A DNA stretch of 64,000 nt, from assembly GCA_963576565.1 (NCBI GenBank), contig OY755038.1:17120087-17184086 (forward strand), read 5' to 3'. Below are positions 44,576 to 55,913 of this stretch, piece by piece. Made by a program: the position numbers and the translations under genes. This stretch comes from Aspidapion aeneum. Lineage: Eukaryota; Arthropoda; Insecta; Coleoptera; Brentidae. A model generated the notes under the pieces. That model searched no databases. It was not told where the DNA came from and was given only the letters and a program-made list of their open reading frames with translations. How positions within the stretch are numbered: position 1 is the stretch's first letter; each line of letters starts with the position of its first letter.

Positions 44576-45394
44576 CAGGGTGGGCCAAATTCGATGTTTT
44601 TTGCTGGTTTTAGGTTTTTCTAGCCGAGATACACAAAAACGAGTGGACATGTCCTGGGCTCGATTTTCGAGACGTCTTCAAATATCAAAACCGCTTCTTG
44701 ATAAACCTCGTAGTTTTTTAGCTACAAGGGGATTTTGAAAAGTCTGCATTTATGGAGGTGGCCTGTAACTTTTTTATTTATGAAAATTTCATTTTGGTGT
44801 AAGATGCGTTTTTACAGGTTTTTTTATGTAGAATCCAACTGTCAAACTAAATTTTATCTGTCACTGTTAGTTTTTGAGATATTACAAAAAGTTTAAATGT
44901 GCTTACGGAATGACTAATATTTTGTTTTTGTTTCGAAATCTACGTCAAATTTTCTGTTTAACGATATGTCATAAATATCTTGAAAACTGCGTAACGAACT
45001 GTCATTTATGACATATCGTTAAACAGAAAATTTGACGTAGATTTCAAAACAAAAAATGAGTCATTCCATAAGAAAATTTTAACGTTTTGTAATATCTCAA
45101 AAACTAAAAGTGACAGATAAAAATTAGTTTGACGGTTGGATTCTCCATAAAAAACCTGTGAAAAAGCATCTTACACCAAAATGAAATTTTCATAAATAAA
45201 AAAGTTATAAGCCAACCCTATAAATGCAGACTCTTCAAAATCCCCTTGTAGCTAAAAAACTACTACTATCAAGAGCCGGTTTTGATATTTAAAGACGTCT
45301 CGAAAATCGAGCACAGAACATGTCCACTCGTCTTTTTGTATATCGGCTAGAAATACCTAAAACCAGCAAAAAACATCGAATTTGGCCCACCCTG
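44576..45394. mobile_element. 819-bp near-perfect palindromic MITE
   Basis: Ends CAGGGTGGGCCAAATTCGA and its reverse complement, TA on both sides (44574-44575 and 45395-45396). The arms match over about 400 bp each. The centre near 44985 has only a short spacer. Tc1/mariner-like by its ends. Confidence 0.82.
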
Positions 45395-45815
45395 TACATT
45401 ATGTTTTAATAAACTTTCCTCAGAATTTGAGAAGGAATTGAAATGTCAAAACTGGTAGTACCTAAACTGTAAATATTCGCACTATTGTATAGAAGCGGTC
45501 ATCATTTGTGTAATTGTAACAAAACAAGCATACTTAATAAATTGTATTTTTTTTATAAACCGTTTTATTCATATTTCAAAAAGTACAACGGATAACGATT
45601 CTAACAAAATTTTATCGGCAGAAGATCTGATTGGTTTTCCATACAAATTTAACAAGTCTTTTTTTAATTTAAACACGACGTTTCGGTTAGTAAGTATCTC
45701 ATATCGTCTTCAACTGTGAACACTTGAAAACGGCTAGAGATACTTACTAACTGAAACGTTGTGTTTAAAAAGACAATGCAAGTCCGAAATTTTGTTTCTA
45801 AGGCGTAACGACATC

Positions 45816-47730
45816 TGGACTGTGGAAGGGGATCTTCTGCATCCCACGGAACCCCGTGAATGAACGGTGGTTGTCGCCTGCATCGCATAGTGGGACGTCA
45901 TGTGATAGTGGACTGTAGAATGGCTACAACATACACTTTAAACACCATTTAGTCGAGGAACAGGGATCTGCATCCCAGGGAACCCCGTGAATTACAGGTA
46001 GAGTCAGCTGCATTCTATAGAGGGACATTATGTGATAGTGGGCTGTAGAATATTGAGATGACAATAGAGTACACTTTAAACACCATTTAGTGGACTGTGG
46101 AAGGGGTATCTGCATCCCAGGGAACCCCGCGAACGGAAAGTTGAGTTGTCCTCAGCTGCATCTTGGACGTCATGTGATAGTGGACTGTAGAATCGTGGTT
46201 TTTGAGATGGCTATAAAGTACACTTTAAACACCATTTTGTGGACTGTGGAAAGGGAACCGCGTGAATGGAAGACGGAATTGTCATCAACACCTTATAGGG
46301 AGACGTCATGTGATAGTGTACCATATAATAGTAGTTATTGAGATGGGTATGGAGTACTTTGGACACAATTTAGTGGACTGTCAAAGAGATAGATCTACAT
46401 CCCAGGGAACCCCGTGAATGGAAGATTAAATTGTCATCTGCATCTCATATGGGGACGTCATGTGATAATGTACACTGTAGAATGGTGGTTATTAACACTT
46501 TGAGCTCCATGTGTACCATTTTTGGCACACAAAAATTTATTGAAATTGACCATGCGTACCATTTCAGGTACACGGATTATTGATCGATATTTTAAGGTTG
46601 TGATAACGCGGGGCTCACGGTTTGCATTCATTCTTATGAATAGGATTGTTGGTCTGGTTAAATGTTTTTGTGGCTGGTTCGAGGTTTTGTGGGGAAATGG
46701 CACCACGAGGGCATTTTGAAATCTGAATTTATTTGTGCTAGCGAATAGCAATCTGTGAACATGTGGTCCAAATCGAAAAAAATATAGTTTGTAAGGGTCG
46801 GAGTCAAAGTGTTAAGATTGCTATAAAGTACACTTTTAACACCATTTAGTGGACTGTGAAAGAGAGATCGGCAGTCCAGAGAACCCCGCGAATGGAAGAT
46901 GGAATTGTCATATGCATTCTATAAGTTAAGTCATGCGATAGTGGACTATAGAATGGTGGTTATTGAGATGGTCTTTAGAGTACACTTTAAACACCATTAA
47001 CACAATGCAAGTTCGAAATTTCGTTTCTACGGCGTAACGACATGGAAGGGGATCTGCATCCAACGGAACCCCGTCAATGACGGTGGTTGTCGCCTGCATC
47101 GCATAGTGGGAAGCCATGTGATAGTGGACTGTATAATGGCTATAAAGTACACCTTAAACACCATTTAGTCGACGAAAAGAGATCTGCATCCCAGGGAACC
47201 CCGTGAATGATAGGTCGAGTGGCCGTCAGCTGCATTCTGTAGGAGGACCTTATGTGATAGTGGGCTGTAGAATGGTGAGATGACTATAGAGTACGCTTTA
47301 ACACCATTTAGTAGACTGTGGAAGGGGCCTTTGCATCCCACTGAACCCCGGGAATGAACGATGCAGTTACGTTTGCATCCCATAAGAGGACGTCATGTGC
47401 TAGTGGACCGTAGAATGGTAGTTACTAAAATGGCTAAGGGGATCTGCATCCCAGAAAACCTCGTGAATTGAAGATGGAATTGTCATTTGCATCCTACAAG
47501 GGGACATGTAATAGTGGACCGTAGAATGGTGGTTATTGGACCATTTAGTGGACTGTTGTGGAAGGGGCATCTGCATCCCAGGGACCCCGTGAATGAACAA
47601 TGGAATTATCATCTGCATCCTAAAGGGGGACGTCATGTGATAGTGGACTGTAGAATGGTGGTTTTTCAGATGGCTATTTATAGTACACTTTGGACACCGT
47701 TTAGTGGACCATGGAAGGAGTGGTATGACG
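45816..47730. repeat. Irregular 115-155-bp satellite, about 12 units
   Basis: Units share CTGCATCCCAGGGAACCCC, GACGTCATGTGATAGTGG and CTGTAGAATGGTGG. CATCC-type starts are at 45840, 45971, 46113, 46398, 46872, 47058, 47188, 47334, 47448 and 47574. The block 45784-46090 is repeated as 47005-47310 including the flanking AAGTCCGAAATTTTGTTTC, so there is a higher-order repeat. One unit is broken by a piggyBac-like insertion. Confidence 0.88.
46496..46811. mobile_element. piggyBac-like MITE inserted in the satellite
   Basis: 316 bp with CACTTTGAGCTCC...GGAGTCAAAGTG ends and TTAA on each side (46492-46495 and 46812-46815). Inner words GTGTACCATTTTTGGCACAC and GTACCATTTCAGGTACAC form subterminal dyads. 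The satellite continues on both sides. Confidence 0.82.
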
Positions 47731-47999
47731 TAGATGTTTGGAGAACCTTTGTTTTTGGTAGATGTAAAGCCCGATTGGAGGGTAATTGGCGCCTCCAGTA
47801 AAATTGGAATAGAAAGGAAATATGGAACCTACAAAAACATTTTTTTTACCACAAGCATTTTTTTCAAAGAAAAATTTAGATACGTACAGGTTGATTAAAA
47901 TTGGCTACTTTTAAGGAGTTTAAGACAGAAAACCCTCTTTTGCAACACTCAAATTTTAAGAGAAGTAAAAAGGTCAAAGCGTTTATTAAAAGTTTGCAT

Positions 48000-48271
48000 T
48001 TCAGGAGTCTGGGTGACACTTTTGTGTCATTTTCCACATCTTTATCTATCATATGCATACTGAAAGCAACAAAAAAATTCTGAAAAACGGCATGTCTTGA
48101 GTTGTTTTTACCTGTCCGTTTTTTGTCAACCTACAGTCCGCATATTTTCATCCAGAGACAGTAACCAAACCGAACCAACATTATTTTTTATATATTATTA
48201 TTTTTGGTTAGGAAATATGTTTATTTCATGGCAAAGTCACAAAAATGTAACTGCCTATGTCAAGGACTATA
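48000..48271 (-). mobile_element. MITE with TAGTCCTTGCCATA ends, copy 2
   Basis: Reverse-orientation relative of the element at 9.8-10.1 kb. Shared interior blocks are CTGACTGTAGGTTGAC-like, ACATGCC and GTATGCATATGATA, and the right end is TGTCAAGGACTATA. The left terminal bases are diverged. Confidence 0.65.
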
Positions 48272-48833
48272 CTTAATGTTTTTATTTAATTGCTCTTTGT
48301 AGGGTTTCTTTTTATAAGAAATCTAACTATCAAACTGAATCTCACTTTTAGTTTTTTAGGATAATATATAAAGTTAGTGTTTTGTTTATGGAATGATCCT
48401 ATTTTTATTCAATTTTTGAAATTAGCTTAATATTTTATTTTTTGGTTAATTTTTTATTTTAGTTTAGTTTCAAAGGTATTTAAAGAAAATATTACTTGAA
48501 TAAAAATAGAACGTAAAATACATTAAAAAAGTTCAAGTGTGATACATCCCTTTAAAGAAAATTGAATTAAAAAAAGGGTCATTTCATAAAAAAATATACC
48601 AACTTTATGTATTATTTCAAAAACTATAAACATTTACCATAAACCCCTTAAAAGTGTACAATTTAGATCAATCTGTACAATTTATAATCGACCATTTAAT
48701 TGTAAAGTGCGCCCTTTCCAAGGACTTCCTCAAATTAAGATTTGGAACATGGGTCATGTGATCCCTTGCCAAAATTATCGTTTTAAAATATTATCAGCAT
48801 TGCAACAAAACTAAAAAAGCTTTTTAACACAGT

Positions 48834-49849
48834 CCCACAAAGCACAATCACGTGTTTAACACGTAAAAAAGGCGTGAGAAAAAAAAAGTTGATTTTAAAA
48901 GCTGCTAGAAAAAAACGTTTATTTTATATATCAAAACAAGCTTAAAAGGTCATTCATTACAGTTATAAAAAATAACGTTGCTTAAAACTGCATTTTATTA
49001 ACGCCATTATCAAATTAAAACAGCAACGTTTTTACGTTAGTTTCAAGTGATTTTTATCAACGTTAAAATCACATTAGATTCACGCCTTTTCTACACAAAT
49101 TTTAAAACGCGACTTGCATTGCTTTTCTACCGAATATTTTTGAGATTTTACTAGCAGCAGGCCATCTATTGTCGGGATTTTTCACTTTGACGAAATCTAT
49201 CAGGCAGTGCTTTGGCCTCTAAACTCCAAAAACCTGTTAAGGAACTGATCCCTGATCCACGATCACGAGGCATCTGTTATTAACCTGATAAACCAAACCG
49301 AACTGAACACATTAATATTCTGTGAAAGTGTTTACTGTTAAAAAATCTTGTTAAGCTTTTAAAAAAAACATAATGTATATAGATAGATATATAGATATTT
49401 TGTCTTGCCTTGAGCTCCATCTTTAAAATTGTCTTGAAGTGTTGTAGTCTTAAACTAGTGAACTTTTATAACTTCCTTTCGCGTCTCTTTTAAGTTAAAA
49501 AAATTTTATTTTATTGAAAAAACGTGATCAAAAAAGATGCAGAAAGTTAGTAGGTTTGAGAAGTCTTAATCTAGTGGCGTTTTAGAACATGTTGTGGAGG
49601 ACTTTTCAAGTGTGAATTTAGTGCATGAAAATAACGAGGGTAAAAAACACGTTATATACACAGCACCAGAAACTTCAGCAAAAAGTACATTTTCATAGCT
49701 TGATTTCTCCTTGCTTTTAAGTTATCTTTAAGCATATAGATTTAAAAAAATAAATATTACATGGTATGAGGTTGTTTTCAAGTAAAAAAAAACTTTGTTA
49801 TTTTTGTTCACGTTAATTTAACGTTGATGTGATTTTTGCGCTATGTGGG
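48834..49849 (-). mobile_element. 1-kb element with CCCACATAGCACAAA end, copy 2
   Basis: 1016 bp from CCCACAAAGCACAATCACG to TTTTTGCGCTATGTGGG; the ends are an imperfect inverted repeat. It lies in the opposite direction to copy 1 and 8.4 kb away. AACGTTAAA-type words are frequent inside. Confidence 0.75.
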
Positions 49850-52424
49850 GTGTCACTTGACTATCATGTTCGCCATTTTAATTTTAGGTAAGTTCCACCA
49901 AAGATACATCAAGGTTCCACTTAAGAAACGCATAAATCAACAAAAGTAGACAAAAAAATGGCTGCTCATGCCATAGGATCCTGTCTGTAGTTCTCAAGTT
50001 AAGATTTTTTTTTAAAATTTGAACCCCTGTATGATCCTACCACCACCAAAAACTAATGATGATGATAATGTCAAACTTGTTTTTACTAGCTGCTATGGTT
50101 CCTCAGTCTTTTAATAAAAAATAATTTGAATTTAATTCCATGTTTATGACTTATGAACAACCTTAGAGTAATGATTATTACTCTGAGTGAACAACCCAGA
50201 GCACCCCCCACCCCTGGCAATATTTACATTCTTCTGTTTGCAATCCAAAAACAAATGCCCCCCACAGTTGTCCAAAATTTTTGTGCCAAATTTTAAAAAA
50301 TTAATTGGTCTGGAACCAATCCAGACACCATAAAATTTTGTATTTAGGCCTGTTTTGCACCAAATAAATCATTTTTACTCAATAAAGTTTTTTTTTGTCA
50401 ATGTCAGCAGCCATTTGTGGCACATGTATGGTTAATAAAAAATATCCACTTAAAAATAAAACAGAAGTCTCTTTATAAACTATATAAAAATCAAGAATTG
50501 TTGAAAAAAAAATACATAAAGGATAATTTTGAAAATTTTTTGTCTGTAAATCATAACTCAAAATTTCCAAATTCTCAAAGGAAAATTTTAATTCTTAACT
50601 GGTTGACTTCAAAATTGATAACAAAATCTTTAAATTTGACACTTGGTAAAAGAAGAAAATGTTGCATTTTTAAGTTTTTGTTCAAAACACAAACCTTTAG
50701 AAAATTGTTTGAATTTTCACCTTTTCCAAACACAATCTAAATTAAAAAAACAAATACCTACTTATATTTACCATTTGCAACACTATGGAATTGTCATAAC
50801 TGCACATTGGTAAGAGTAGTATGGGTGGAAGTTGAAAGTTGGTTGATTTTGGAACCTAGAAACCTTGGAAGACCTTTTGGAGGGACAGCCCCTGCCTTTG
50901 AGAAGAAGAGGAATGGAGGGGAAGATGTGGCACATAAGTGAGCCTTGTGTGTGGCATGTTTTGGAACTGTTCCCAATTAATCCACGAAGCAATTGAAAGA
51001 ATGGATTGATTTGGTCCGCAAAATTCCACTGGGCTGAGATTGAGAGTCGAATCACGTTTTGGGGGGAAAGGGGGGGAATGACTAACCTGCACAGAATAAA
51101 ACTGTTGTAATAAAAATATATAACTTTGATTACATTTGTTTATTTTACGGTTATTTTTATAATTACATTTTAATAAGGTGAACAACTTGCACAATTACAA
51201 ATTTATTATGTAGTTTTTTAAAATTGGGAAACTAAGTATTTTTTTTATGTATTGATAATATTAAATGGATAAATAATGAATGTGGGGTATTTACACAAAA
51301 ATGTGCCTCAAATCCAAAAAAATTTTACTGTTTAACCACAACCTTCAAAACTATTCTAAATCACTGACACAATCTTTCTGAAAATGCATATTGTTTGTCA
51401 GTTAAAGTAATAAAATTATTACTCTAAGACAGGGTTGTATCAGCAATTTAAAATAATCATTCAAATTGGGGTCCACATCTCAAAAACTAAAAGAAATAAA
51501 TAGAAACTGTTTTCATTAGTTAATTCTTTAAGAAAAGATCTATAAGAAATCTTTTAACACAAAATTTTAGGTCCCCCTCACAAAATGCTTGATTTTGAAA
51601 AACTTTGCTTAAAATGGCACATGGTAAGCAAGAAAAGGTTATATTTTAGGTACTTGCTAAAGACAATGTCCATTAAAAAAATCAATAATAAAAAAGTTGC
51701 TTAGTGTCCCAATACCAAAAAACACACTGTCCTTTAAAATGCATTACCAATTATAATTTGAGGAGTATTTTTGGACACATTTCTTTTTAGTGGCTATTAT
51801 CAATTTAAACATAACTTTACATTTTATTGAAAAAAACTCCAATTCTTTCCATGAGAAATCCAAAAGAGAAACAATAAAATCATAATTTAATCTTGTGCCC
51901 TTCTTCATACATTGTTACTGCTTTTTGGTTGTTGGACATAGAATATTAAAAAAATTGTTATACCTAGAGACTCTTGATACATTTTCATACATAGTCAAAT
52001 GTATCCAGAGCCTTTAGTGATACTTAGTTAAAATTGTTTTCTTTGTATCCTTTGTCCTAAAACCCCAAAAAAATATAAAAATTTCAGGTTTCCATTTTAT
52101 AATTTTAAAGAAACAATTTGCTCCAAAATTAAGCTGCAGCAGATTTTAATATTTTAAAATTAAAAACTATAAAGCAAATCACTGCAACAAATTAAAATGC
52201 AAAAAAAATCTAAGCAAAGTTCTGAAATTTCTTAAACTGTGTGTTGCCATTGCCATATCAAAGTTTTAAAAAAAGTAGGTACCTACTCAGTGATGTAAGA
52301 AATATGTATGATAATACAGTGGCTGTTTCTTCCTTTTGTAACAAAAAAATTTTGATAAAAGTTGGCTAGGAAGTGAGAATTGCTATAGTAAGACCATAAC
52401 CTTCTTGCAATTTGAACTTTCTAT
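49850..52424. other. Region between mobile elements and the SR gene
   Basis: Mostly unique AT-rich sequence. A GC-richer block at 50780-51070 has open frames on the - strand (for example FFQLLRGLIGNSSKTCH) but no start, domain or convincing splice sites. On the + strand, an ATG at 50401 opens a 25-codon frame with a C-x2-C pair. I see no gene that can be supported. Confidence 0.4.
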
Positions 52425-52432
52425 ATAATTAT

Positions 52433-52697
52433 TAGGGTTGAAAATCTGACCAGTCAAACTCATTTTTGATCAACTGACTGGTCAATTGACAAATAGAAAT
52501 AAACAAGATAAATAAAATACAGATTTATTTTAAATTAAATAATTTTTCATCATACTCAATACAAAACAAACACAAATTTCCTATTTACTACAAGGAGATA
52601 ATGATAAATTCTCCTTATTTTATGATTTTACAAATTTGACATCTTTTGACTGAGTTTGACCAATCAACTAGTAGTCAATTGATCATCCCCAACCCTA
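52433..52697. mobile_element. hAT-like MITE downstream of the SR gene
   Basis: 265 bp with TAGGGTTG...CAACCCTA ends and the perfect 8-bp duplication ATAATTAT (52425-52432 and 52698-52705). Inside the ends, GGTCAATTGA-type words repeat in both directions. It lies 300 bp past the SR stop codon, in its likely 3' UTR or just beyond. Confidence 0.82.
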
Positions 52698-52995
52698 ATA
52701 ATTATTGATAATTACTTATAATAAAGAAATATAAATCTAGTCACATTGTAGAATAATTATGCATGACCTTCAAAAAAAACCTGAAATTCTTCTGACAAAG
52801 GTTCTTTTTTACCACACTTTCCAAAAAATTACTAAGCAGTTTAAGCAAAAATAAAATTACAAAAAAAACTAAAGCAAAAAAAATAGAAAATCTCTATAAA
52901 AAACCAGTTAAGCATCTGTCTAAAATACAAAACAACACCTTCCTACAAGTTAAGGGTTAATAATTTCAATTTCCATCAATTGTCTCATTTCTCTT

Positions 52996-53742
52996 TTATT
53001 CTCGGTCATGTGAACGAGATCTGGATCGAACTCTGCCCTCAGCATCATTAGAACGGGATCTTTGTCTAGATCTAGAACGGGATCTGGAAGCTGATCTTTT
53101 AGCCTCAGGTGACCGTGACCTGGATCTTGAGCTGTCTCTCAATGATTCAATCACTCTTATTTTTCTACCACAGACTTCAGTGTCATCATACTTTTCAATA
53201 GCTTTTTGCATATCTTCAAGACTAGCAAACTCAACTATGCCTTCATTGTTGTCATCTTTGTGAGCATCTGCAAAAGTCACTTCACCTGCTTTACGCATCA
53301 GGTCTTTCAAATCTTGCCAGCTGCATTTGGATGAGAGGTTTTGAACAATAACTCTGTAGTTTGTGCGTGTAGGAGGACCATATTTTTCACGGCCTCCTCT
53401 GGGGGAACGGTCTCTATCACGGCGGTCACCGCGATCACGATCTCTGTCTCTACCGCCGCCTCCTCTGCGCGGGGACCCTCTGGTGCTGCGGCTGTCACGC
53501 CAACGGTCTCTACCCCTTGGGGTGCCCCTAGCCCTTTCTACAGTAACCCTATCGCCGTTAAGATCCTTACCGTTCATTTCGTATACTGCGTCCTCAGCGT
53601 CACGATAGTCGTCGAACTCGACGAAAGCGTAGCCATTTTTCATGGAAACCTCCTTGATGCGGCCATATTTGCGAAAGAATTTTTCGATGTCTCTCTCACG
53701 GCTTTTGTAGGTCAAGCCGCCTACGAAAACTCGGGTGCTCAT
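52996..53742 (-). CDS. B52: SR splicing factor, SRp55/B52 (SRSF4/5/6) type, intronless
   Basis: The reading frame is 248 residues from the ATG at 53742 ([10 protein letters not shown]). A second in-frame ATG lies two codons upstream at 53748. RRM1 covers about residues 3-73 with RNP2 VFVGGL and RNP1 NGYAFVEF. An RG/RD-rich hinge follows (about 75-125). RRM2 (about 128-200) has the [10 protein letters not shown] signature of two-RRM SR proteins. A short RS domain (SRSRSRSPE...) ends ...SHDRE, then TAA. SR proteins bind exonic enhancers in pre-mRNA and recruit spliceosome parts in the nucleus. The order of parts and RRM1 fit the SRSF4/5/6 group, not SF2/SRSF1, whose first RRM starts differently. 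The RS tail is much shorter than in Drosophila B52. No intron interrupts the CDS, so this may be a functional retrocopy; the frame is fully intact. Confidence 0.9.
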   Translation of the reverse strand: MSTRVFVGGLTYKSRERDIEKFFRKYGRIKEVSMKNGYAFVEFDDYRDAEDAVYEMNGKDLNGDRVTVERARGTPRGRDRWRDSRSTRGSPRRGGGGRDRDRDRGDRRDRDRSPRGGREKYGPPTRTNYRVIVQNLSSKCSWQDLKDLMRKAGEVTFADAHKDDNNEGIVEFASLEDMQKAIEKYDDTEVCGRKIRVIESLRDSSRSRSRSPEAKRSASRSRSRSRQRSRSNDAEGRVRSRSRSHDRE

Positions 53743-53890
53743 TGTCATAGATATCAAAAACTGTACTGATGAAAGCTTTTACCAAATTTTACACAATATG
53801 CTGACCTATTTTTGCGAAATTTTAATTTTGCTTTTACACGATTTTATTGACGCCGACCTTTTGACAAAATGGTGGAGTACAGAAAGGAAG
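53743..53890 (-). promoter_or_regulatory. 5' UTR and presumed promoter side of the SR gene
   Basis: Between the start codon and about 53890 the - strand is non-repetitive and carries a pyrimidine-rich CTTCTTCCTTTCTGTACTCC segment that could hold a TCT-type initiator. No TATA box is obvious. Any 5' UTR intron cannot be settled by eye. Confidence 0.3.
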
Positions 53891-54070
53891 AAGGCAACAA
53901 GGAGCAAAGCAAACAATTACCGCGGTAGTTCAAACACAATAACCAACGAAAAGAAATATACACAGCCATTTGCATTAACATATTTAGGTGTTATCTAGCA
54001 CTAGGTGCCATCTATTTTCTGGACCGGGAGAAATCTGCTTTTTTCGTGTTGGTTGATTGAACTCAACGCC

Positions 54071-54105
54071 CAAGGACTGTACACGTTCTCTGTGTACAGT
54101 CCTTG
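54071..54105. other. Perfect 14-bp hairpin upstream of the SR gene
   Basis: CAAGGACTGTACAC and its exact reverse complement are separated by a 7-nt loop (GTTCTCT). It lies about 330 bp upstream of the SR start codon in otherwise single-copy sequence. It could be a folded regulatory site, a dyad protein-binding site or chance. The flanks do not continue the stem. Confidence 0.5.
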
Positions 54106-54606
54106 CTCAACACCAGCCCGCATTTTTAGCGAGCCACGAGCTTTGAACAACGAATGAATATTCGCTATTGTGGACGAGAAAAAGACATGCTCTCAAGCAC
54201 GCAACAAGCCACTTGCAGTGAGCACAGAGCTAGCGGCCTTCGATGTGTACACAAAGGGATTCGCAATCAGTTTCGCCAATCAAAATGAATACGTGCGAAT
54301 TAAAAAATAATAACTTTTTTAAAAGTCGTGTATTAGAACATGCATGAGAAATAAGTAAAGATAAAAATATTAAAAAAAAAAATTATGACGTCACCGATCA
54401 GGAAAAACTATTTTTTTGGAACAAACTATTTTATGTTTGTATTCATGAAATATGTGTCAAATATCTAATAAAATCTTGAATTCGGGGGGGGATACCGGGC
54501 CACTCCCTTTCCTTATATACGCGGTATACGCCACTGTCATAAAAACAGATTAGTGATCGACCCTCATGATATATAATTTTTTTTATAAGAAATAACCTAC
54601 TCTATC

Positions 54607-54932
54607 TAAGGTCACTCATCGTCAAGCAAGCTTTACAGGTAGCGAAGCCTAACTCTGATTTTCTATTTTTTGGTTATAATTTTTGAAATGTTTTCCTCGG
54701 TTTCGCATTGGCGGCTCGTTGTTATTTTAAAAATGTGGTTTTAACACAGTCTACAGATCTATTTAATAATGATACAGTTTCAAGATAGTTTGCAGCATAA
54801 CTTTTTAATTCTAATTACATAAATATATATAGTTTAGGTACCTTCATACTGTGTAAAACAACATCTTCAAAATAAAATAGTAAACGTTAGCTTCGCTTCC
54901 TATAAAGCTTGCCTTTACGATGAGTGTCCTTA
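54607..54932. mobile_element. hAT-like MITE with TAAGGTCACTCATCG ends, long form
   Basis: 326 bp, ends TAAGGTCACTCATCGTCAAG and CTTTACGATGAGTGTCCTTA, perfect 8-bp duplication ACTCTATC (54599-54606 and 54933-54940). It was inserted into a piece of a CAGGGTGTCCC-type MITE, whose right end follows directly. Confidence 0.82.
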
Positions 54933-55838
54933 ACTCTATCACTTGCTGATGCACTATGGCTCCTGAGTTATGGGACACCGTGTATTGTATGTAAATTTTG
55001 AAAATTTGTCAAAATTTCAAAAATATTTGAGTTTTTTTAGAATTTGGAAAAAATGATTTTTTTTTTATAAAATTCATGAAAACCTTAAAAATCCGGGGTC
55101 CCTATAATATAAAAACGTTGCAATTTTTTGCGGAGACACCAAAAAATGCAAAAACAGCTAAAAAAATATAGAAATTTTTTTGAATATCAACGTTGCTTTA
55201 TAAAGAAGCTCTCCGAAAATTGATTTGAAGGCTTTGAAAATGTACAATTTTCATAACTTCACCGTGAAATATTGCAATACTTTGACCAAGTTTTTTTGTA
55301 TTTATTCGAATTATTTTGGAGGTGTACGGGCAAAACAAACCCACTGTTTAGATTCGGTGCATTGAGATATAGGGACTTCTTTTTTGTGTTTAATTTGTCG
55401 AAGTTGTTTAAATTTTTCCTCTGTGCGCTTTTTTCAGTGTGCACTTTTTTCCACAGGCGATTTCTTCCTGGAGTGCTGTTCTGATAAAGCAATAAGTCAA
55501 CAAAAATAATATTTTTTTAAGCCATTAACTTACCAGTAGTAGCTATCCGCAATAATACTTTATATATATTTTTTTTCGGGTTCTGAGGGGGTAATTACCC
55601 CCTTTACTTACCATCCCCCTTCACCGTAGAACCGCCAATGGGAGACTACATGATTAGAAATGCCCAAAGTCGTGACGACTCCCGTGCTGGCGTGCACCTT
55701 AGTCAGCGAATACGAATAGCAGCATGACGCATCATCCGCTTCCGGCCTGCTGGCTGGATTATGGGATTGTTTGATATGTTAACTACGTTTGAACTACTTA
55801 AGATAAACATAACCCTTATTTTTTTTTTATAAATAAAT

Positions 55839-55913
55839 ATGATCTTTGTAAAATGTTCTTTTTATTTAATCATTTTTGCGGTGGTTTTCGAACCGGCTAG
55901 TATTTTGGCTGAG
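55839..55913 (+). CDS. PIGK: PIGK exon 1, signal peptide
   Basis: ATG at 55839, 25 codons, donor [26 protein letters not shown] is a typical cleavable ER signal sequence, and the region to 55550 upstream is not repetitive. Joining in phase 0 to exon 2 gives [14 protein letters not shown], which lines up with the N-terminus of mature PIG-K. Confidence 0.88.

Noticed and set aside
45664..47801. Repeat-protein gene in the satellite
   Set aside because: Peptides such as GVPWDAD recur on the - strand and similar ones on the + strand, but each frame breaks within one or two units and unit length is not a multiple of three.
50783..51194. 90-112-residue frames on the - strand
   Set aside because: They overlap each other in different frames, have no domain, and sit in a GC-richer block without convincing splice sites. 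A gene cannot be supported.
53749..53757. Upstream start (TTG) for the SR protein
   Set aside because: TTG is not a credible start here; ATG at 53742 gives the normal MSTRVFVGG beginning.
53341..53769. 142-residue frame on the + strand over the SR gene
   Set aside because: It is the antisense shadow of the RS/RG-rich coding sequence, whose low complexity keeps the other strand open.
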